Notes: a model not told the origin generated them from the sequence alone. A stretch of 64,000 nucleotides of DNA from Clostridium aminobutyricum (GCF_017255415.1 NZ_JAFJZZ010000001.1:1-64000); one strand, 5' to 3'; positions 52,976 to 62,543 are shown, counted from the stretch's first letter. A program made the numbers and translations.

Positions 52976-52978
52976 TTT

Positions 52979-53338
52979 TTATATCCCGGAAAACACTATC
53001 CAAGCGCCAATCGAAATAATAATCGCAGCGACAATTACACCTATTACGATGATTTTTAAAATTGAAGTAGGATCTTTATACTCATCATCACCTTTTACAA
53101 CTCTTTTTTGTAACACGAGTTGTGATAAAATTAGTACAAAACTGGTAGTTACTAATAAAAAGCTGGGTACTGAATTGAAAGATATGTGTTGTGTATACAC
53201 TTTGAAAGATTCGTAGAGAGACCATATTGTTAAAGCCAATAAAACATAAATCAAAGCATTCCTTTGTGCTTTTAGGGCAATACTCATCTCCATTTCATCC
53301 ATTTTACGAAAGCCTAATTTTGCAAAAAACGATTTCAT
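52979..53338 (-). CDS. Small membrane protein of XRE-paired type
   Basis: A 119-residue protein: N-terminal soluble part ('GFRKMDEMEMSIALKAQRNAL') and three or four membrane helices (about 28-46, 58-76, 95-117). The 'DEMEMSIALKAQRNAL' segment is typical of DUF2178/DUF6773-like membrane proteins encoded next to small XRE regulators. Function unknown. AGGTGTA-type ribosome binding site. Confidence 0.75.
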   Translation of the reverse strand: MKSFFAKLGFRKMDEMEMSIALKAQRNALIYVLLALTIWSLYESFKVYTQHISFNSVPSFLLVTTSFVLILSQLVLQKRVVKGDDEYKDPTSILKIIVIGVIVAAIIISIGAWIVFSGI

Positions 53339-53488
53339 GATACACCTCCAAATGTAAATAAGTCTTTACATTTATTATGTATATGAAATTCAAAAATGTC
53401 AAGAACTTTTTACATTGGTTGTTAAGTATTGCACAAACAAAAAAGACTCAAACTACGAGGGTTCAAGTCCTTTTGCTTCAATTTTGTT

Positions 53489-53564
53489 TGGTGGAGCGTA
53501 GGGGATTCGAACCCCTGACCCCCACACTGCCAGTGTGGTGCGCTCCCAGCTGCGCTAACGCCCC
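53489..53564 (-). tRNA. tRNA-Ala (GGC)
   Basis: A complete 76-nt cloverleaf on the minus strand including encoded CCA. Acceptor GGGGCGT pairs with ACGCTCC, giving the G3-U70 pair that identifies alanine tRNAs; anticodon stem CCACA/TGTGG with loop CTGGCAG gives anticodon GGC; T loop TTCGAAT. It is a single tRNA gene, not in an operon. Confidence 0.97.
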
Positions 53565-53741
53565 ATTCGTAACAGTATCCGACCCTATCAAGCATAGGGA
53601 CGAATACCATTAAGAGCATTTTAGCACAAATTTTATTTGATGTCTTCTATTTTTTGAGGGGAATTGAAATTTTTCTGATTATTAAATCACAGGTCCGCTG
53701 CCTATGAACGGTAGTATATGGAAGACATCTTTTTACCTATT

Positions 53742-54506
53742 CTATGACTTTACTCCCGTATAAACCAAGATTGCATCTCTTAAGAATATCGCTAAACCAG
53801 GTTGGTATTGGTCATAATATGCGGTGAAACGAGGATCATCCACATACATCTGGCCAAGGCCCGCATGCATCTCTTTACTGTAATTATCCCGGTAAAAGGT
53901 TAGCCACTGTTTATGAAGATTAACAGCCTCTTGTGCCAGTTCTCCGGCAGGATCACCAGTACGAAATGCCTCCTGTAAAGTTAATAATAACTTTTCATTC
54001 AATGCGGTGACTTCATCATATTCCTGCTTCGTCATACCTTTTACCTTCTGATTGCTGCGCTCCACCGCATCATTGCCATACTTTTGGCGAATTTCATCGC
54101 CATACTGACGTTCATTATCGTCAATCAGCTTCTGTTTGAAGCCTTCAAATTTTTCCTTATCGGTCATATCCCTTTCTCCTTTCAAATGCGCCAATGTTTT
54201 TTCTACATTGTCAATAAGCCTATCTAGCTGGATTCGTTTTTCAAGGAGCTTCACATGGTGAAGATGAAGAACCTGCTGTCCGTTAAATTCCGGCGAATGG
54301 AGTGTCTTTTTTATATCCTCAAGACTGAGGCCCAATTCGCGATAAAATAGGATATGTTGCAGCAGGTCCACCTGCACTGTTCCATAGATACGGTATCCTG
54401 AAGAGTTGACTCTCGCCGGCTTAAGAAGGCCGATCTCATCATAATATCGCAAAGTCCGAGTGCTGACACCGGACAGATGTGCTAGTTTTTGTATCGTGTA
54501 TTCCAT
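53742..54506 (-). CDS. MerR-family regulator with TipAS domain
   Basis: A 254-residue TipA-like regulator: MerR helix-turn-helix and coiled coil (about 1-115; 'TIQKLAHLSGVSTRTLRYYDEIGLLKPAR') and a C-terminal TipAS antibiotic-binding domain ('YGDEIRQKYGNDAVERSNQKVKGMTKQEYDEV', 'WLTFYRDNYSKEMHAGLGQMYVDDPRFTAYYD'). TipAS domains bind thiopeptides or other xenobiotics. AAGGAGAGG precedes ATG. Its promoter has the stretched spacer and dyad typical of MerR control, so it activates itself. Confidence 0.92.
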   Translation of the reverse strand: MEYTIQKLAHLSGVSTRTLRYYDEIGLLKPARVNSSGYRIYGTVQVDLLQHILFYRELGLSLEDIKKTLHSPEFNGQQVLHLHHVKLLEKRIQLDRLIDNVEKTLAHLKGERDMTDKEKFEGFKQKLIDDNERQYGDEIRQKYGNDAVERSNQKVKGMTKQEYDEVTALNEKLLLTLQEAFRTGDPAGELAQEAVNLHKQWLTFYRDNYSKEMHAGLGQMYVDDPRFTAYYDQYQPGLAIFLRDAILVYTGVKS

Positions 54507-54528
54507 GGTATCCTCTCCTTATAAATCG

Positions 54529-54559
54529 ATGATACACCTTTACGTAACGTGAAGGTCAA
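54529..54559 (-). promoter_or_regulatory. MerR-type promoter/operator of the TipAS gene
   Basis: Minus strand: TTGACC (54554-54559) and TATCAT (54529-54534) separated by 19 nt. A near-perfect dyad ACCTTTACGT...ACGTGAAGGT (54536-54556, one mismatch) fills the spacer, exactly as MerR proteins require. Confidence 0.8.
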
Positions 54560-54752
54560 TGGGCTTTTAAATATTTTTTGAAAGTTTGTTGCTTGACTAT
54601 AGACTTCCCTAAATAGGACAGGTTTATTTTAACATGAGCTTCCGATTAAATCCGTTCAACCGCAGAGAATAATATTGGGAGAATGAATTCTCCTAGAAAG
54701 GTAAAAATAAACCTTAAGAATTTCTAAACAGTATTTTTATGAGGGCATGCGT

Positions 54753-55688
54753 ATGTTTTATATTTTAAATGAAAGAGAGCCAAAGCTGATAGAACTAGAA
54801 GACTTGAGCCCAGAAGACATCAGCGTAGGATATTTGACTATAGAGGAACTTGAAAACAATTATGATAAGCTTGGCCTATATGAAAATATAATTCATGATT
54901 GTATGGCAGACCAGACTCATTTTCGTACGAGTGTCGATATATATGATGATTTCAGCTTTGGTATTATCAATATTGTTAATGTGATGAATGTACAAGAAGC
55001 GAAGGATAGAGTCGCTTTTATTTTGAAAAAAAACCAGTTCATTTTAGTAAAACTGATGGACGAGGATGAAAGCTGCCGAGATATGTTTGAAAACTCGGTT
55101 ATGAGGTATAAGCAAAATGCAACGATGGAAAAGATCATTTATGGTATTTTAGAAAGCTTGCTTCAAAATGGCAATAAATCCTTGGAAAGCACGGAGCTAA
55201 AAATCATTATCATGGAGCAAGAGCTAGTCAACGGCAGGATTAATCAGTATTTTGACAGAGATATTTTTAATTTAAGAAAAGAACTGTCATTATTAAAAAC
55301 GTATTATGAGCAATTGTTTGATATAGGGGATAAGCTTCAGGAAAATGAAAATGATTTATTTGACAGAGACGTATTGCGATACTTTAAGCTATTTACCGCC
55401 AAAGCGGAAAGGCTGAGCAATGGCACACAAAGCCTTTGTGACAGTTTAGTGCACCTAAGAGAATCGTTGGAAGCATGTACAAATTATAATTTAAATAATA
55501 TCATGAAAATCTTCACCGTCGTTACGACCATTTTTCTGCCGCTCACCTTAATTGTAGGGTGGTATGGGATGAATTTCACGAATATGCCGGAGCTCACATG
55601 GAAATATGGGTATCTTTCAGTCATTTTGCTTTCTCTGCTGGTCGTCATTGGCTGCTTAACTTTATTCAAAAAGAAAAAATTATTTTAA
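54753..55688 (+). CDS. CorA-family divalent cation transporter, copy 1
   Basis: A 311-residue CorA/MRS2-type protein: soluble N-terminal domain with 'HFRTSVDIYDDFSFGIINIVNVM', a long helix, and two C-terminal membrane segments with the 'YGMNF' pore motif followed by 'MPELTWKYGY' and a 'KKKKLF' tail. CorA pentamers take up Mg2+, Co2+ or Ni2+; some relatives export. ATG 54753 has GAGGG 7 nt upstream. A close paralogue lies on the other side of the chemoreceptor gene. Confidence 0.9.
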   Translation: MFYILNEREPKLIELEDLSPEDISVGYLTIEELENNYDKLGLYENIIHDCMADQTHFRTSVDIYDDFSFGIINIVNVMNVQEAKDRVAFILKKNQFILVKLMDEDESCRDMFENSVMRYKQNATMEKIIYGILESLLQNGNKSLESTELKIIIMEQELVNGRINQYFDRDIFNLRKELSLLKTYYEQLFDIGDKLQENENDLFDRDVLRYFKLFTAKAERLSNGTQSLCDSLVHLRESLEACTNYNLNNIMKIFTVVTTIFLPLTLIVGWYGMNFTNMPELTWKYGYLSVILLSLLVVIGCLTLFKKKKLF

Positions 55689-56020
55689 TTATAAGAAAAT
55701 TCTGTTTAAATTCAATAAAAACTCTTGGTATTTTGATAAAAAAGGTGTATAATGGATAAAAATTACAAGTAAGGAATTAAAAAAGAGATAAATGATAAAA
55801 TGATATAAATGCCTCCCTAACATAATGAAACTCCTAAATAAAACGCCTAAGGTTAGGCGTTTTATTTTTGTGGGAAAATAACTTGCAGTGCAGGGCACTT
55901 TTAGAATAAAATTTACATTCTCTTTACTGTAAATTTCTCAAGATTTAACAATTTCTAATTACAATTAAATAAATATGAAAAAAGTGGTAATTGAATTTGT
56001 GAAGTAGGAGAAAGAAAAGA
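55689..56020. other. Intergenic region between CorA copy 1 and the chemoreceptor
   Basis: Contains the terminator at 55836-55869. The remainder is A+T-rich and has no supportable gene or dyad. Confidence 0.5.
55836..55869 (+). terminator. Terminator after CorA copy 1
   Basis: 15-bp perfect stem AAATAAAACGCCTAA / complement with a 2-nt centre and a T-rich end. It lies about 150 nt after the stop codon. Confidence 0.75.
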
Positions 56021-58216
56021 ATGAATGCAGTAATAAAAGCAATAAAGAAGATTAGGATTCCTAAGCTCTTTCGATTTAAAAAGGTATCGGTCCCGGTCCC
56101 TTTAAGAAATTTAAGAGCAACCTTCTGGGGATGGACGGAAAGTTTGGTAGTTAAAATCCCTGTTGTCAATGTGATGGCAGTGACCGCTATCATGCTGGTC
56201 GTCGGAATCATAACCAGCTTGTCTACCAATGCGGTAGTGAACAAAATGGTCGAAACGGAGGTTGCTGATGTGGCAATCATCAATGCGCAAAAAATGGAAA
56301 CCTATTTTGAACGTATGCAAAACACGGCAGACACCTTAGCTTTTGATGCGAAGCGCTTTCGGCAAATGGATCCTGTGATAGCAGAAAAGCTATTAATCGA
56401 GGATTTACAGGAAGCCGTTTTGGATGGCGGCGTGTATTCTGCTTATTACGCATTTGAACCTAATGAATATTTTTCGGAAACAGATAAGGGCTTATCCTAT
56501 CATGTCTTTTCTAATGATGGAAGCCTCACCGTTGATATACGCAATGATTATGAAGACTATCGAACCGGCGTATATTATGCTCCTGCTAAATCTCATAAAC
56601 AAACGACCATAACCGAGCCATATGCCTTGAAACTGCCTTCCGGCGGTGAAGTATGGCTTATTACGTTGAGTACGCCAATTTTAGATGAAAACGGTGATTT
56701 TCTCGGAGTTGCCAATTGCGATATCCAAACCGATAATATTATTTCGATCAATTATCAAAAAGGCTCTTACAAAAATTCATTTGGCTATATTATGACGCAA
56801 AACGGCCGTTATATTGCTCATACGCAGGACCCTAGTAAGGTCGGTACGGTTTTATATGCAGGTAAAAAAATAGAGAAGGAAAGCACCAAAGCCATTAAAG
56901 AAAAGAAAGTGCAGCTGATAGAAGGTGAAAATCCCGAGACAAAAAAAGATTGCCTGTATATGCATATTCCACTCAGTATGGAAAATGTCAGCATCACCTG
57001 GTCCAGTGTATTTGTGGTGGATAAAGCAGAGGCACTCAGCAAGGTCACTCAGATTACGGGAAAGATGTTCGTTATCAGCGGTATCGGGATTATTCTATTG
57101 GCCCTATTTAGTTTCGTGTTCCTAAGGAGGAGTCTATCCCCTATTGCCGGCATAGTAGACCGTGCAGAAGCTTTAGGAAAGGGTCGGCTGGAATATGAGG
57201 AAAATAATCTTATTTATGCTAAAGATGAGGTGGGGAGGTTATCTGCTATATTTAATGAAACGACGGCAACTTTAGAAGGTTATATTTCGGAAATAAGCTA
57301 CCTTTTGAACCGTATTTCAATGGGGGACTTAAATATACAAATTGAACGGGAATATTCGGGAGACTTCATTCAAATTAAACAAGCGCTTCACCAAATTATT
57401 CAGTCGTTAAATGAAACCATCATGGAGATTATGGAAGCATCCCACCAGGTAAATTTAGGAGCAACACAAATATCTCAAGGCTCTCAAGCGCTTAGTGATG
57501 CAGCAGTGACCCAGGTAAATTCTATTGAAAGTATTGTATCCTCCATTCAAAAAGTTTCGGAAGAGATCAAACATACTTCTGAAAATGCAAAAGAGGCTAA
57601 TGAACTGTCTTTGCAAGCGAACGAACATATGGCTGAGCAGAAAGAACAAATGAATGAGATGCTTGAAGCAATGGAACAGATTTCGAGGACTTCAGATGAG
57701 ATTCGAAAGGTGATTAAAGAAATTGATGATATTGCTTTTCAAACCAATATTTTGGCTATTAATGCTGCTGTGGAGGCGGTTCATGTGGGTGAAGCCGGAA
57801 AAGGCTTTGCTGTGGTTGCCAATGAAGTACGGACGTTAGCAGCAAAATCGGCTAAGGCTGCAAAAGAAACGGAAACAATGCTTGAAAAATCCTTTGTTAT
57901 GGTGAAAAATGGAACAAAGGTGGCCAATCAAACCGCGGTTACGTTGATGGATTTTCTGAGTAAAACTGAAAATGTGCATACTTCAATCTATGAAATTTCT
58001 CAAGCTTCCGGACGCCAGAAGGAAGAGATGGACTCTATTGTAACCAAAGTAGAAGACATTTCGGCTGCGATTCATATTAACTCTTCGACGGCGGAAGAAA
58101 GCGCAGCGGCAAGCAATGAACTCAGAGAGCAGGCTCAAATTTTGAAAAATTTAGTAGAGCGTTTTCAGTTAAAAGACCAAGGCGAACCTGTGCTAAATTT
58201 TACGCTAGAAGATTAG
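56021..58216 (+). CDS. Methyl-accepting chemotaxis protein with dCache-like sensor
   Basis: A 731-residue chemoreceptor. A basic cytosolic N terminus of about 44 residues, unusually long, precedes helix 1 (about 45-68); the periplasmic-side domain (about 70-345) has dCache features ('[19 protein letters not shown]', '[22 protein letters not shown]'); helix 2 is about 347-368, then HAMP (about 370-425) and the signalling domain with the tip '[19 protein letters not shown]' near 573. No C-terminal pentapeptide. The adjacent CorA paralogues suggest, without proof, a metal-related stimulus. Confidence 0.92.
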   Translation: MNAVIKAIKKIRIPKLFRFKKVSVPVPLRNLRATFWGWTESLVVKIPVVNVMAVTAIMLVVGIITSLSTNAVVNKMVETEVADVAIINAQKMETYFERMQNTADTLAFDAKRFRQMDPVIAEKLLIEDLQEAVLDGGVYSAYYAFEPNEYFSETDKGLSYHVFSNDGSLTVDIRNDYEDYRTGVYYAPAKSHKQTTITEPYALKLPSGGEVWLITLSTPILDENGDFLGVANCDIQTDNIISINYQKGSYKNSFGYIMTQNGRYIAHTQDPSKVGTVLYAGKKIEKESTKAIKEKKVQLIEGENPETKKDCLYMHIPLSMENVSITWSSVFVVDKAEALSKVTQITGKMFVISGIGIILLALFSFVFLRRSLSPIAGIVDRAEALGKGRLEYEENNLIYAKDEVGRLSAIFNETTATLEGYISEISYLLNRISMGDLNIQIEREYSGDFIQIKQALHQIIQSLNETIMEIMEASHQVNLGATQISQGSQALSDAAVTQVNSIESIVSSIQKVSEEIKHTSENAKEANELSLQANEHMAEQKEQMNEMLEAMEQISRTSDEIRKVIKEIDDIAFQTNILAINAAVEAVHVGEAGKGFAVVANEVRTLAAKSAKAAKETETMLEKSFVMVKNGTKVANQTAVTLMDFLSKTENVHTSIYEISQASGRQKEEMDSIVTKVEDISAAIHINSSTAEESAAASNELREQAQILKNLVERFQLKDQGEPVLNFTLED

Positions 58217-58227
58217 GTAAAATCTGT

Positions 58228-58323
58228 TATAATGGACGAAAGAAGAACAGCGTAGAGGAAGCTGGTGCAATAAGCCAACATCCTGTTCGGATGTACCAAT
58301 AATCATACGTGGATGGAGATTAT
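58228..58323 (+). promoter_or_regulatory. Promoter and structured leader of CorA copy 2
   Basis: Extended -10 TGTTATAAT (TATAAT 58228-58233) and a leader of about 85 nt with a nested fold: outer TGGT (58263)/ACCA (58295) and inner ACATCC-TGTTC-GGATGT (58278-58294). It does not match the M-box Mg2+ riboswitch. Confidence 0.4.
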
Positions 58324-59256
58324 ATGTTTTACATTTTAAATGATAGAGTTGCAAAGTCCATTGAATTAGCAGATTTAAAAGAAAATGATATCAGTGTAGG
58401 CTATCTTACCTTACAAGACCTGGAAACAAATATTGACAGGCTAGAGATCAACGAAAATATATTGCATGATTGCATGTCTGATCAGACACATTTTAGAGAC
58501 GGTGTAGATGCCTATGAGGATTTTAGCTTTGGTATCATCAATATTGTCAATGTGATGGATGTCAAAGGGGCTAAAGACAGGGTGGCTTTTATCATCAAGA
58601 AAAACCAATTTATTTTAGTGAAGCTGATTGATGAAGATGATAGCTGTCGGCTTATATTTCAGAACTCAGTGAAACGATTTAGACAAAATGCAACCCTCGA
58701 GAAAGTAATATTCGGAATTTTGGACGGCTTCTTGGTTCATGGGAATGAAGCACTGGAAGCAGCAGAGCAGAAGATTTTGAGGATGGAACAAAATCTTGCA
58801 GAAGGAAAGATGTATCAGGAGTTGAATCAGGATATTTTCCATCTTCGACAAGAGTTGTCCTTGCAAAAAAATTATTACGAACAGCTTTTCGATATAGGGG
58901 AAGATCTTCAGGAAAATGGAAACGGTTTGTTTGATGAGGAAGTGCTGCACTATTTTAGAGTCTTTACGGCAAAAGCGGAACGATTGAGTGACCTCACGCA
59001 AGCGTTAAGTGATAGTTTGATTCATTTCAGGGAAGCCCTTCAAGAATACTCAAACTATAAACAAAATAATATCATGAAGGTCTTTACGGTAGTGACTACT
59101 ATTTTCCTTCCTTTAAATCTAATTGTAGGCTGGTACGGAATGAATTTTCACATGCCGGAACTGACTTGGAAATATGGGTATGCTACGGTCATTTTGCTAT
59201 GCATTATAGTAGTCATTTCTTGTTTCGTTATATTTAAGAAGAAAAAGTTCTTTTAA
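58324..59256 (+). CDS. CorA-family divalent cation transporter, copy 2
   Basis: A 310-residue paralogue of copy 1 with the same start MFYILN, 'HFRDGVDAYEDFSFGIINIVNVMDV', pore motif 'YGMNF' and 'KKKKFF' tail; one residue is missing just after the GMN motif ('NFHMPEL' against 'NFTNMPEL'). ATG 58324 follows TGGAG; the frame opens five codons earlier. Has its own promoter and leader. Its stop overlaps that of the convergent LysR gene by four bases. Confidence 0.9.
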   Translation: MFYILNDRVAKSIELADLKENDISVGYLTLQDLETNIDRLEINENILHDCMSDQTHFRDGVDAYEDFSFGIINIVNVMDVKGAKDRVAFIIKKNQFILVKLIDEDDSCRLIFQNSVKRFRQNATLEKVIFGILDGFLVHGNEALEAAEQKILRMEQNLAEGKMYQELNQDIFHLRQELSLQKNYYEQLFDIGEDLQENGNGLFDEEVLHYFRVFTAKAERLSDLTQALSDSLIHFREALQEYSNYKQNNIMKVFTVVTTIFLPLNLIVGWYGMNFHMPELTWKYGYATVILLCIIVVISCFVIFKKKKFF

Positions 59257-60167
59257 TAAGGCTGATCGTTAAAGCTGTAATCTTTCATGTGTTCCCGGAT
59301 AAACTCGATAAATTTGATGGAAGCGGAAGAAAGCGCTTTGTTTTTATTGTAGATTAGACTGTAAGAGTAATCAAATTCGAAGTCAGGTGCATTGAGCCTC
59401 TTTAATAATCCGAATTGCAGCTCAAATTTTACGGCAACATAAGGAATAAGGGTAACGCCTAAGTTGGAACCCACCGCTCTTTTGATGGCATCGATATTTC
59501 CTAAACACATGCTGATGTTCTCAGGAAGGTCCAGTTCATCGATGAGTTTTTTGTAATAGATGTATAGCTGTGAATTGGTTTTATGTACAACGAAATTCAT
59601 TTTGCTCAAATCGTCACGAGTGATATTTTGATGATTGCAATATGGATTCTCCGGCGAGGCAACAATAATCAGTTTATCATCCAATAGCTTTTCTGCGAAA
59701 ATATAATTGCTGTAAAGATAGCTTCCTCCATTGATGGCGATATCGAGGGTACCGTTATTGATAAGGTGAGCTACTTCTGTTGTATTGGCAATATCCAAAT
59801 TGATTTCTATTGTTGGATATTGCTTTTTAAATTCTCCAATGATTTCAGGCAAAAGATACGTGCCCGGCGTGTTGCTGCCGCCTAAGTGCAGGGTGCCGCC
59901 AATGTATCCTTTTTTATCGGCAATACCGTTTTCCAGTTCTTCAATGATATCAAATATCCGGTTCGTATAGCCTTGAAGCATAAACCCATTTTCACTCAAG
60001 CAAATCTTATTGCCGATTTTATTAAATAGTTTTAATCCTATTTGTTCCTCTAACTTCTTGATCTGAACCGAAAGTGCAGGCTGACTGATATGAAGAATAT
60101 CAGAAGCCTTTTTGTAGCTTTCATGCTGTGCCACCGCATTAAATATTTCAAGGTAATGTAAGTCCAT
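59253..60167 (-). CDS. LysR-family regulator
   Basis: A 304-residue LysR protein: winged helix at about 1-60 ('YKKASDILHISQPALSVQIKKLEEQIG') and a two-lobed ligand domain ('GTLHLGGSNTPGTYLLPEIIGEFKKQYP'). It is CysL/CbbR-like in layout. Divergent from the small membrane protein/OadB operon, over a region with a clear dyad; LysR proteins usually control the divergent genes. TAGGAG precedes ATG. Confidence 0.92.
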   Translation of the reverse strand: MDLHYLEIFNAVAQHESYKKASDILHISQPALSVQIKKLEEQIGLKLFNKIGNKICLSENGFMLQGYTNRIFDIIEELENGIADKKGYIGGTLHLGGSNTPGTYLLPEIIGEFKKQYPTIEINLDIANTTEVAHLINNGTLDIAINGGSYLYSNYIFAEKLLDDKLIIVASPENPYCNHQNITRDDLSKMNFVVHKTNSQLYIYYKKLIDELDLPENISMCLGNIDAIKRAVGSNLGVTLIPYVAVKFELQFGLLKRLNAPDFEFDYSYSLIYNKNKALSSASIKFIEFIREHMKDYSFNDQPY

Positions 60168-60234
60168 TTTTTCTAACTCCTATTTCGTTATATTTGTAAA
60201 GAAGATTAACTTTGGTATATGATACACATTCATA

Positions 60235-60258
60235 TTATGTATTTGATTTAATACATAA
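60235..60258. promoter_or_regulatory. LysR operator candidate
   Basis: TTATGTATT-N6-AATACATAA, 9-bp perfect arms, between the divergent LysR gene and the OadB operon. It includes the T-N11-A core expected for LysR boxes. Confidence 0.6.
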
Positions 60259-60326
60259 AGAATGTTATTACTAAGATAGAAGAATAAATTATTACATGAC
60301 AAATTTTTTTCTAAGGAGTGAATAGT

Positions 60327-60458
60327 ATGCCACTTAGTATCTTTATCCCAATCCAGGTATTCGGAATCGGGGCTGTTATAGCCTTTGGAATTGCTGTATT
60401 AATTAAGTTTATGCTGGATGCAATCATTTTTTTAACTAAAAAACCTAAAAAACAATAA
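60327..60458 (+). CDS. 43-residue single-helix membrane protein before the OadB homologue
   Basis: Starts at ATG 60327 after TAAGGAGTG (good ribosome binding site) and ends at TAA 60458. One membrane helix (about residues 5-37, 'GIGAVIAFGIAVLIKFML') and a basic tail KKPKKQ. It resembles in size and shape a minimal OadG/GcdD-like small subunit of sodium-pump decarboxylases, though without the usual long Pro/Ala cytosolic tail. First gene of the LysR-controlled operon. Confidence 0.75.
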   Translation: MPLSIFIPIQVFGIGAVIAFGIAVLIKFMLDAIIFLTKKPKKQ

Positions 60459-60516
60459 TTAAAAGTCAGCAAACCCAAAAAAAGAACCGCAATCAATCAA
60501 GAAGGTAGGCGATAGA

Positions 60517-61716
60517 ATGGAATTATCTCAATTATTTCAGGGCATCGGTACGATGTTTGAACAAGAGCCAAAGATTGTTGTATTTCGAATTGTTTTAATG
60601 TTTGTAGGATTTCTGCTAGTTTACTTGGGCGCGAAAAACACCTTGGAACCGCTCATTATGATTCCAATGGGATTAGGAATGTCTGCAATTAATGCAGGTG
60701 TACTCTTTATAGAGGGGAACCAGATCGGAAATTTAATTATCGATCCAATGTTGACCAATACGGATGAGTTGATGAAATACATGCAAATTGATTTCTTGCA
60801 GCCAATTTATACGTTCACGTTCAGCAATGGATTGATCGCCTGTTTGGTTTTCATGGGAATTGGGGTGCTATGTGACATTGGGTTTGTCTTGGCTCATCCC
60901 TTTTCCAGTATGACCTTGGCCATGTTTGCAGAACTCGGTACGGTTGCAACGTATCCGATTGCAAAGCTGATGGGATTATCGGATGGGGCGGCGGCAGCTG
61001 TTTCCATTATCGGAGGGGCGGATGGCCCGATGGTGCTGTTTGCTTCACTCAAATTAGCTCCGGAATACTTTGTTCCCATTACCATTGTGGCTTATCTATA
61101 TCTCAGCTTGACTTATGGCGGATATCCGTATCTGATTCGCCTGCTGGTTCCTAAAGAATTAAGAGGCAAAGCGGCCATCAGTCCAAAGCCGGTTCATCGC
61201 ATTTCTTCCAAAGATAAACTGATTTTTGCAGTTGCTGCGAATACCGTACTATGTTTATTATTCCCTGTAGCTGCTCCTTTGTTTTTAAGCTTTTTCTTAG
61301 GTATTGCAGTAAGAGAAGCGGGGCTTACAAAATATACAACACTGATCGAGAATGGGTTTCTTTATTTTGCCACATTTTTCTTAGGCTTGATGCTTGGCGT
61401 CTTATGTGATGCACGAACACTTCTTGACCCTGTTGTGTTGAAATTATTGGTTCTCGGTATGCTTGCTCTATTGCTTTCAGGAATCGGCGGAATAATAGGC
61501 GGATACGTTATTTACTTTATAAAGAAAAAGAACTTTAATCCTGCAATCGGTATCGCCGGAGTATCCTGTGTTCCTTCTACAGCGAAAGTTGTGCAGAAAG
61601 AAGTATATAAAATAAATAAAGAAGCGTTTGTAATGGAATATGCTTTGGGCGCTAATATATGCGGAGTCATAACAACAGCTATTTTAACCGGCATCTACGT
61701 AACGCTTTTACAATAA
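60517..61716 (+). CDS. Na+-translocating decarboxylase beta-subunit homologue (OadB/GcdB family)
   Basis: A 399-residue, 10-11-helix membrane protein of the OadB/MmdB/GcdB family: the signature 'SIIGGADGPMVLFASL' (about 163-178) holds the Asp needed for carboxyl-biotin and Na+ coupling, 'MIPMGLGMSAINAG' and 'PLFLSFFLGIAVREAG' match the other core helices, and 'AGVSCVPSTAKVVQ' the C-terminal motif. The canonical GGADGPT has Met for Thr. Neither a carboxyltransferase alpha subunit nor a biotin protein is encoded nearby. Preceded by the 43-residue gene; terminator follows. Confidence 0.88.
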   Translation: MELSQLFQGIGTMFEQEPKIVVFRIVLMFVGFLLVYLGAKNTLEPLIMIPMGLGMSAINAGVLFIEGNQIGNLIIDPMLTNTDELMKYMQIDFLQPIYTFTFSNGLIACLVFMGIGVLCDIGFVLAHPFSSMTLAMFAELGTVATYPIAKLMGLSDGAAAAVSIIGGADGPMVLFASLKLAPEYFVPITIVAYLYLSLTYGGYPYLIRLLVPKELRGKAAISPKPVHRISSKDKLIFAVAANTVLCLLFPVAAPLFLSFFLGIAVREAGLTKYTTLIENGFLYFATFFLGLMLGVLCDARTLLDPVVLKLLVLGMLALLLSGIGGIIGGYVIYFIKKKNFNPAIGIAGVSCVPSTAKVVQKEVYKINKEAFVMEYALGANICGVITTAILTGIYVTLLQ

Positions 61717-61717
61717 T

Positions 61718-61757
61718 AAAAAAGGCTGCAATATTATTTAAATATCTGCAGCTTTTT
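61718..61757 (+). terminator. Terminator of the OadB operon
   Basis: AAAAAA.GCTGCA / TGCAGCTTTTTT stem with one bulged G, 14-nt loop, T-rich end. Confidence 0.8.
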
Positions 61758-61854
61758 TGTTATGCAGGAAATATCAAAACAAACCTGCGAATGAAACGTG
61801 AGCGGCTGCGGGCTAAAAAGTTCATCAAAGACGATTTTTTCTTATAAAATAAAC

Positions 61855-61883
61855 TTGACAGGGAAAAAGGTACCAATTATGAT
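61855..61883 (+). promoter_or_regulatory. Promoter of the TetR-efflux operon
   Basis: TTGACA (61855-61860), 17-nt spacer, TATGAT (61878-61883), close to consensus. Confidence 0.8.
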
Positions 61884-61917
61884 CTATGATGTAAGTAAGC
61901 ACTTACTTACATCATAG
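61884..61917. promoter_or_regulatory. TetR operator
   Basis: A 34-bp perfect inverted repeat (16-bp arms CTATGATGTAAGTAAG and complement, CA centre) directly after the -10, covering the start site and reaching the GGGAGG ribosome binding site. Contains GTAAGTAAG half-sites typical of this TetR group. Confidence 0.85.
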
Positions 61918-61928
61918 GGAGGTTCATT

Positions 61929-62543
61929 ATGATTCAAGATATTCATCCTACTAAATTTGCTATCATGCAAGCAGCAGTAGAAGTTTTTGGGCAAAAAGGC
62001 TTTAGTGGGGCCACAACAAAAGAAATTGCTCAAATCGCTAATATATCAGAAGGTACCATTTTCAGACATTTCCCCAATAAGACTGAAATCTTATATGAGG
62101 TAGTCAACCAGGTTGTACCTCTAATAGGTGTCGAATCATTGCAAAAAGCAGTGGCAGATTCAGCTGATATGGATGCAAGGACTGCGCTGAGATATATCCT
62201 TCAAGATCGCTTTGAGAACATCAATAAATTAAAAACCTTTATACGGATTATTCTCACGGAGATTCAGTATGATGAAAGGTTACGTGATATTTATGTGAAT
62301 CGGGTTTACAATCCTATCAGTCAGATCTTAAAGACATTTTTCTTGGAAAGAATGGAACAGGGAGAATTTAAGAAGAAGTCACCGGAACTCTTTTTAAATA
62401 TGATTTTTTCTTATGTTCTTTTTTCCATAGTAAACCCGGAATTACTAAAAAATTTAAATCAACAAAGTTTTTTTGATCAAAATGCAGCAGACGAATTGGC
62501 TGATTTATTATTAGACGGAATAAAAGGAGGAAGCAATGAATAA
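61929..62543 (+). CDS. TetR-family repressor of an efflux operon
   Basis: A 204-residue TetR protein with the N-terminal helix-turn-helix 'GFSGATTKEIAQIANISEGTIFRHFPNKTEIL' and a helical ligand domain. GGGAGG precedes ATG. First gene of its operon, it should bind the 34-bp operator at its own promoter and so control the adaptors downstream. Its end overlaps the next start by 8 nt. Confidence 0.92.
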   Translation: MIQDIHPTKFAIMQAAVEVFGQKGFSGATTKEIAQIANISEGTIFRHFPNKTEILYEVVNQVVPLIGVESLQKAVADSADMDARTALRYILQDRFENINKLKTFIRIILTEIQYDERLRDIYVNRVYNPISQILKTFFLERMEQGEFKKKSPELFLNMIFSYVLFSIVNPELLKNLNQQSFFDQNAADELADLLLDGIKGGSNE

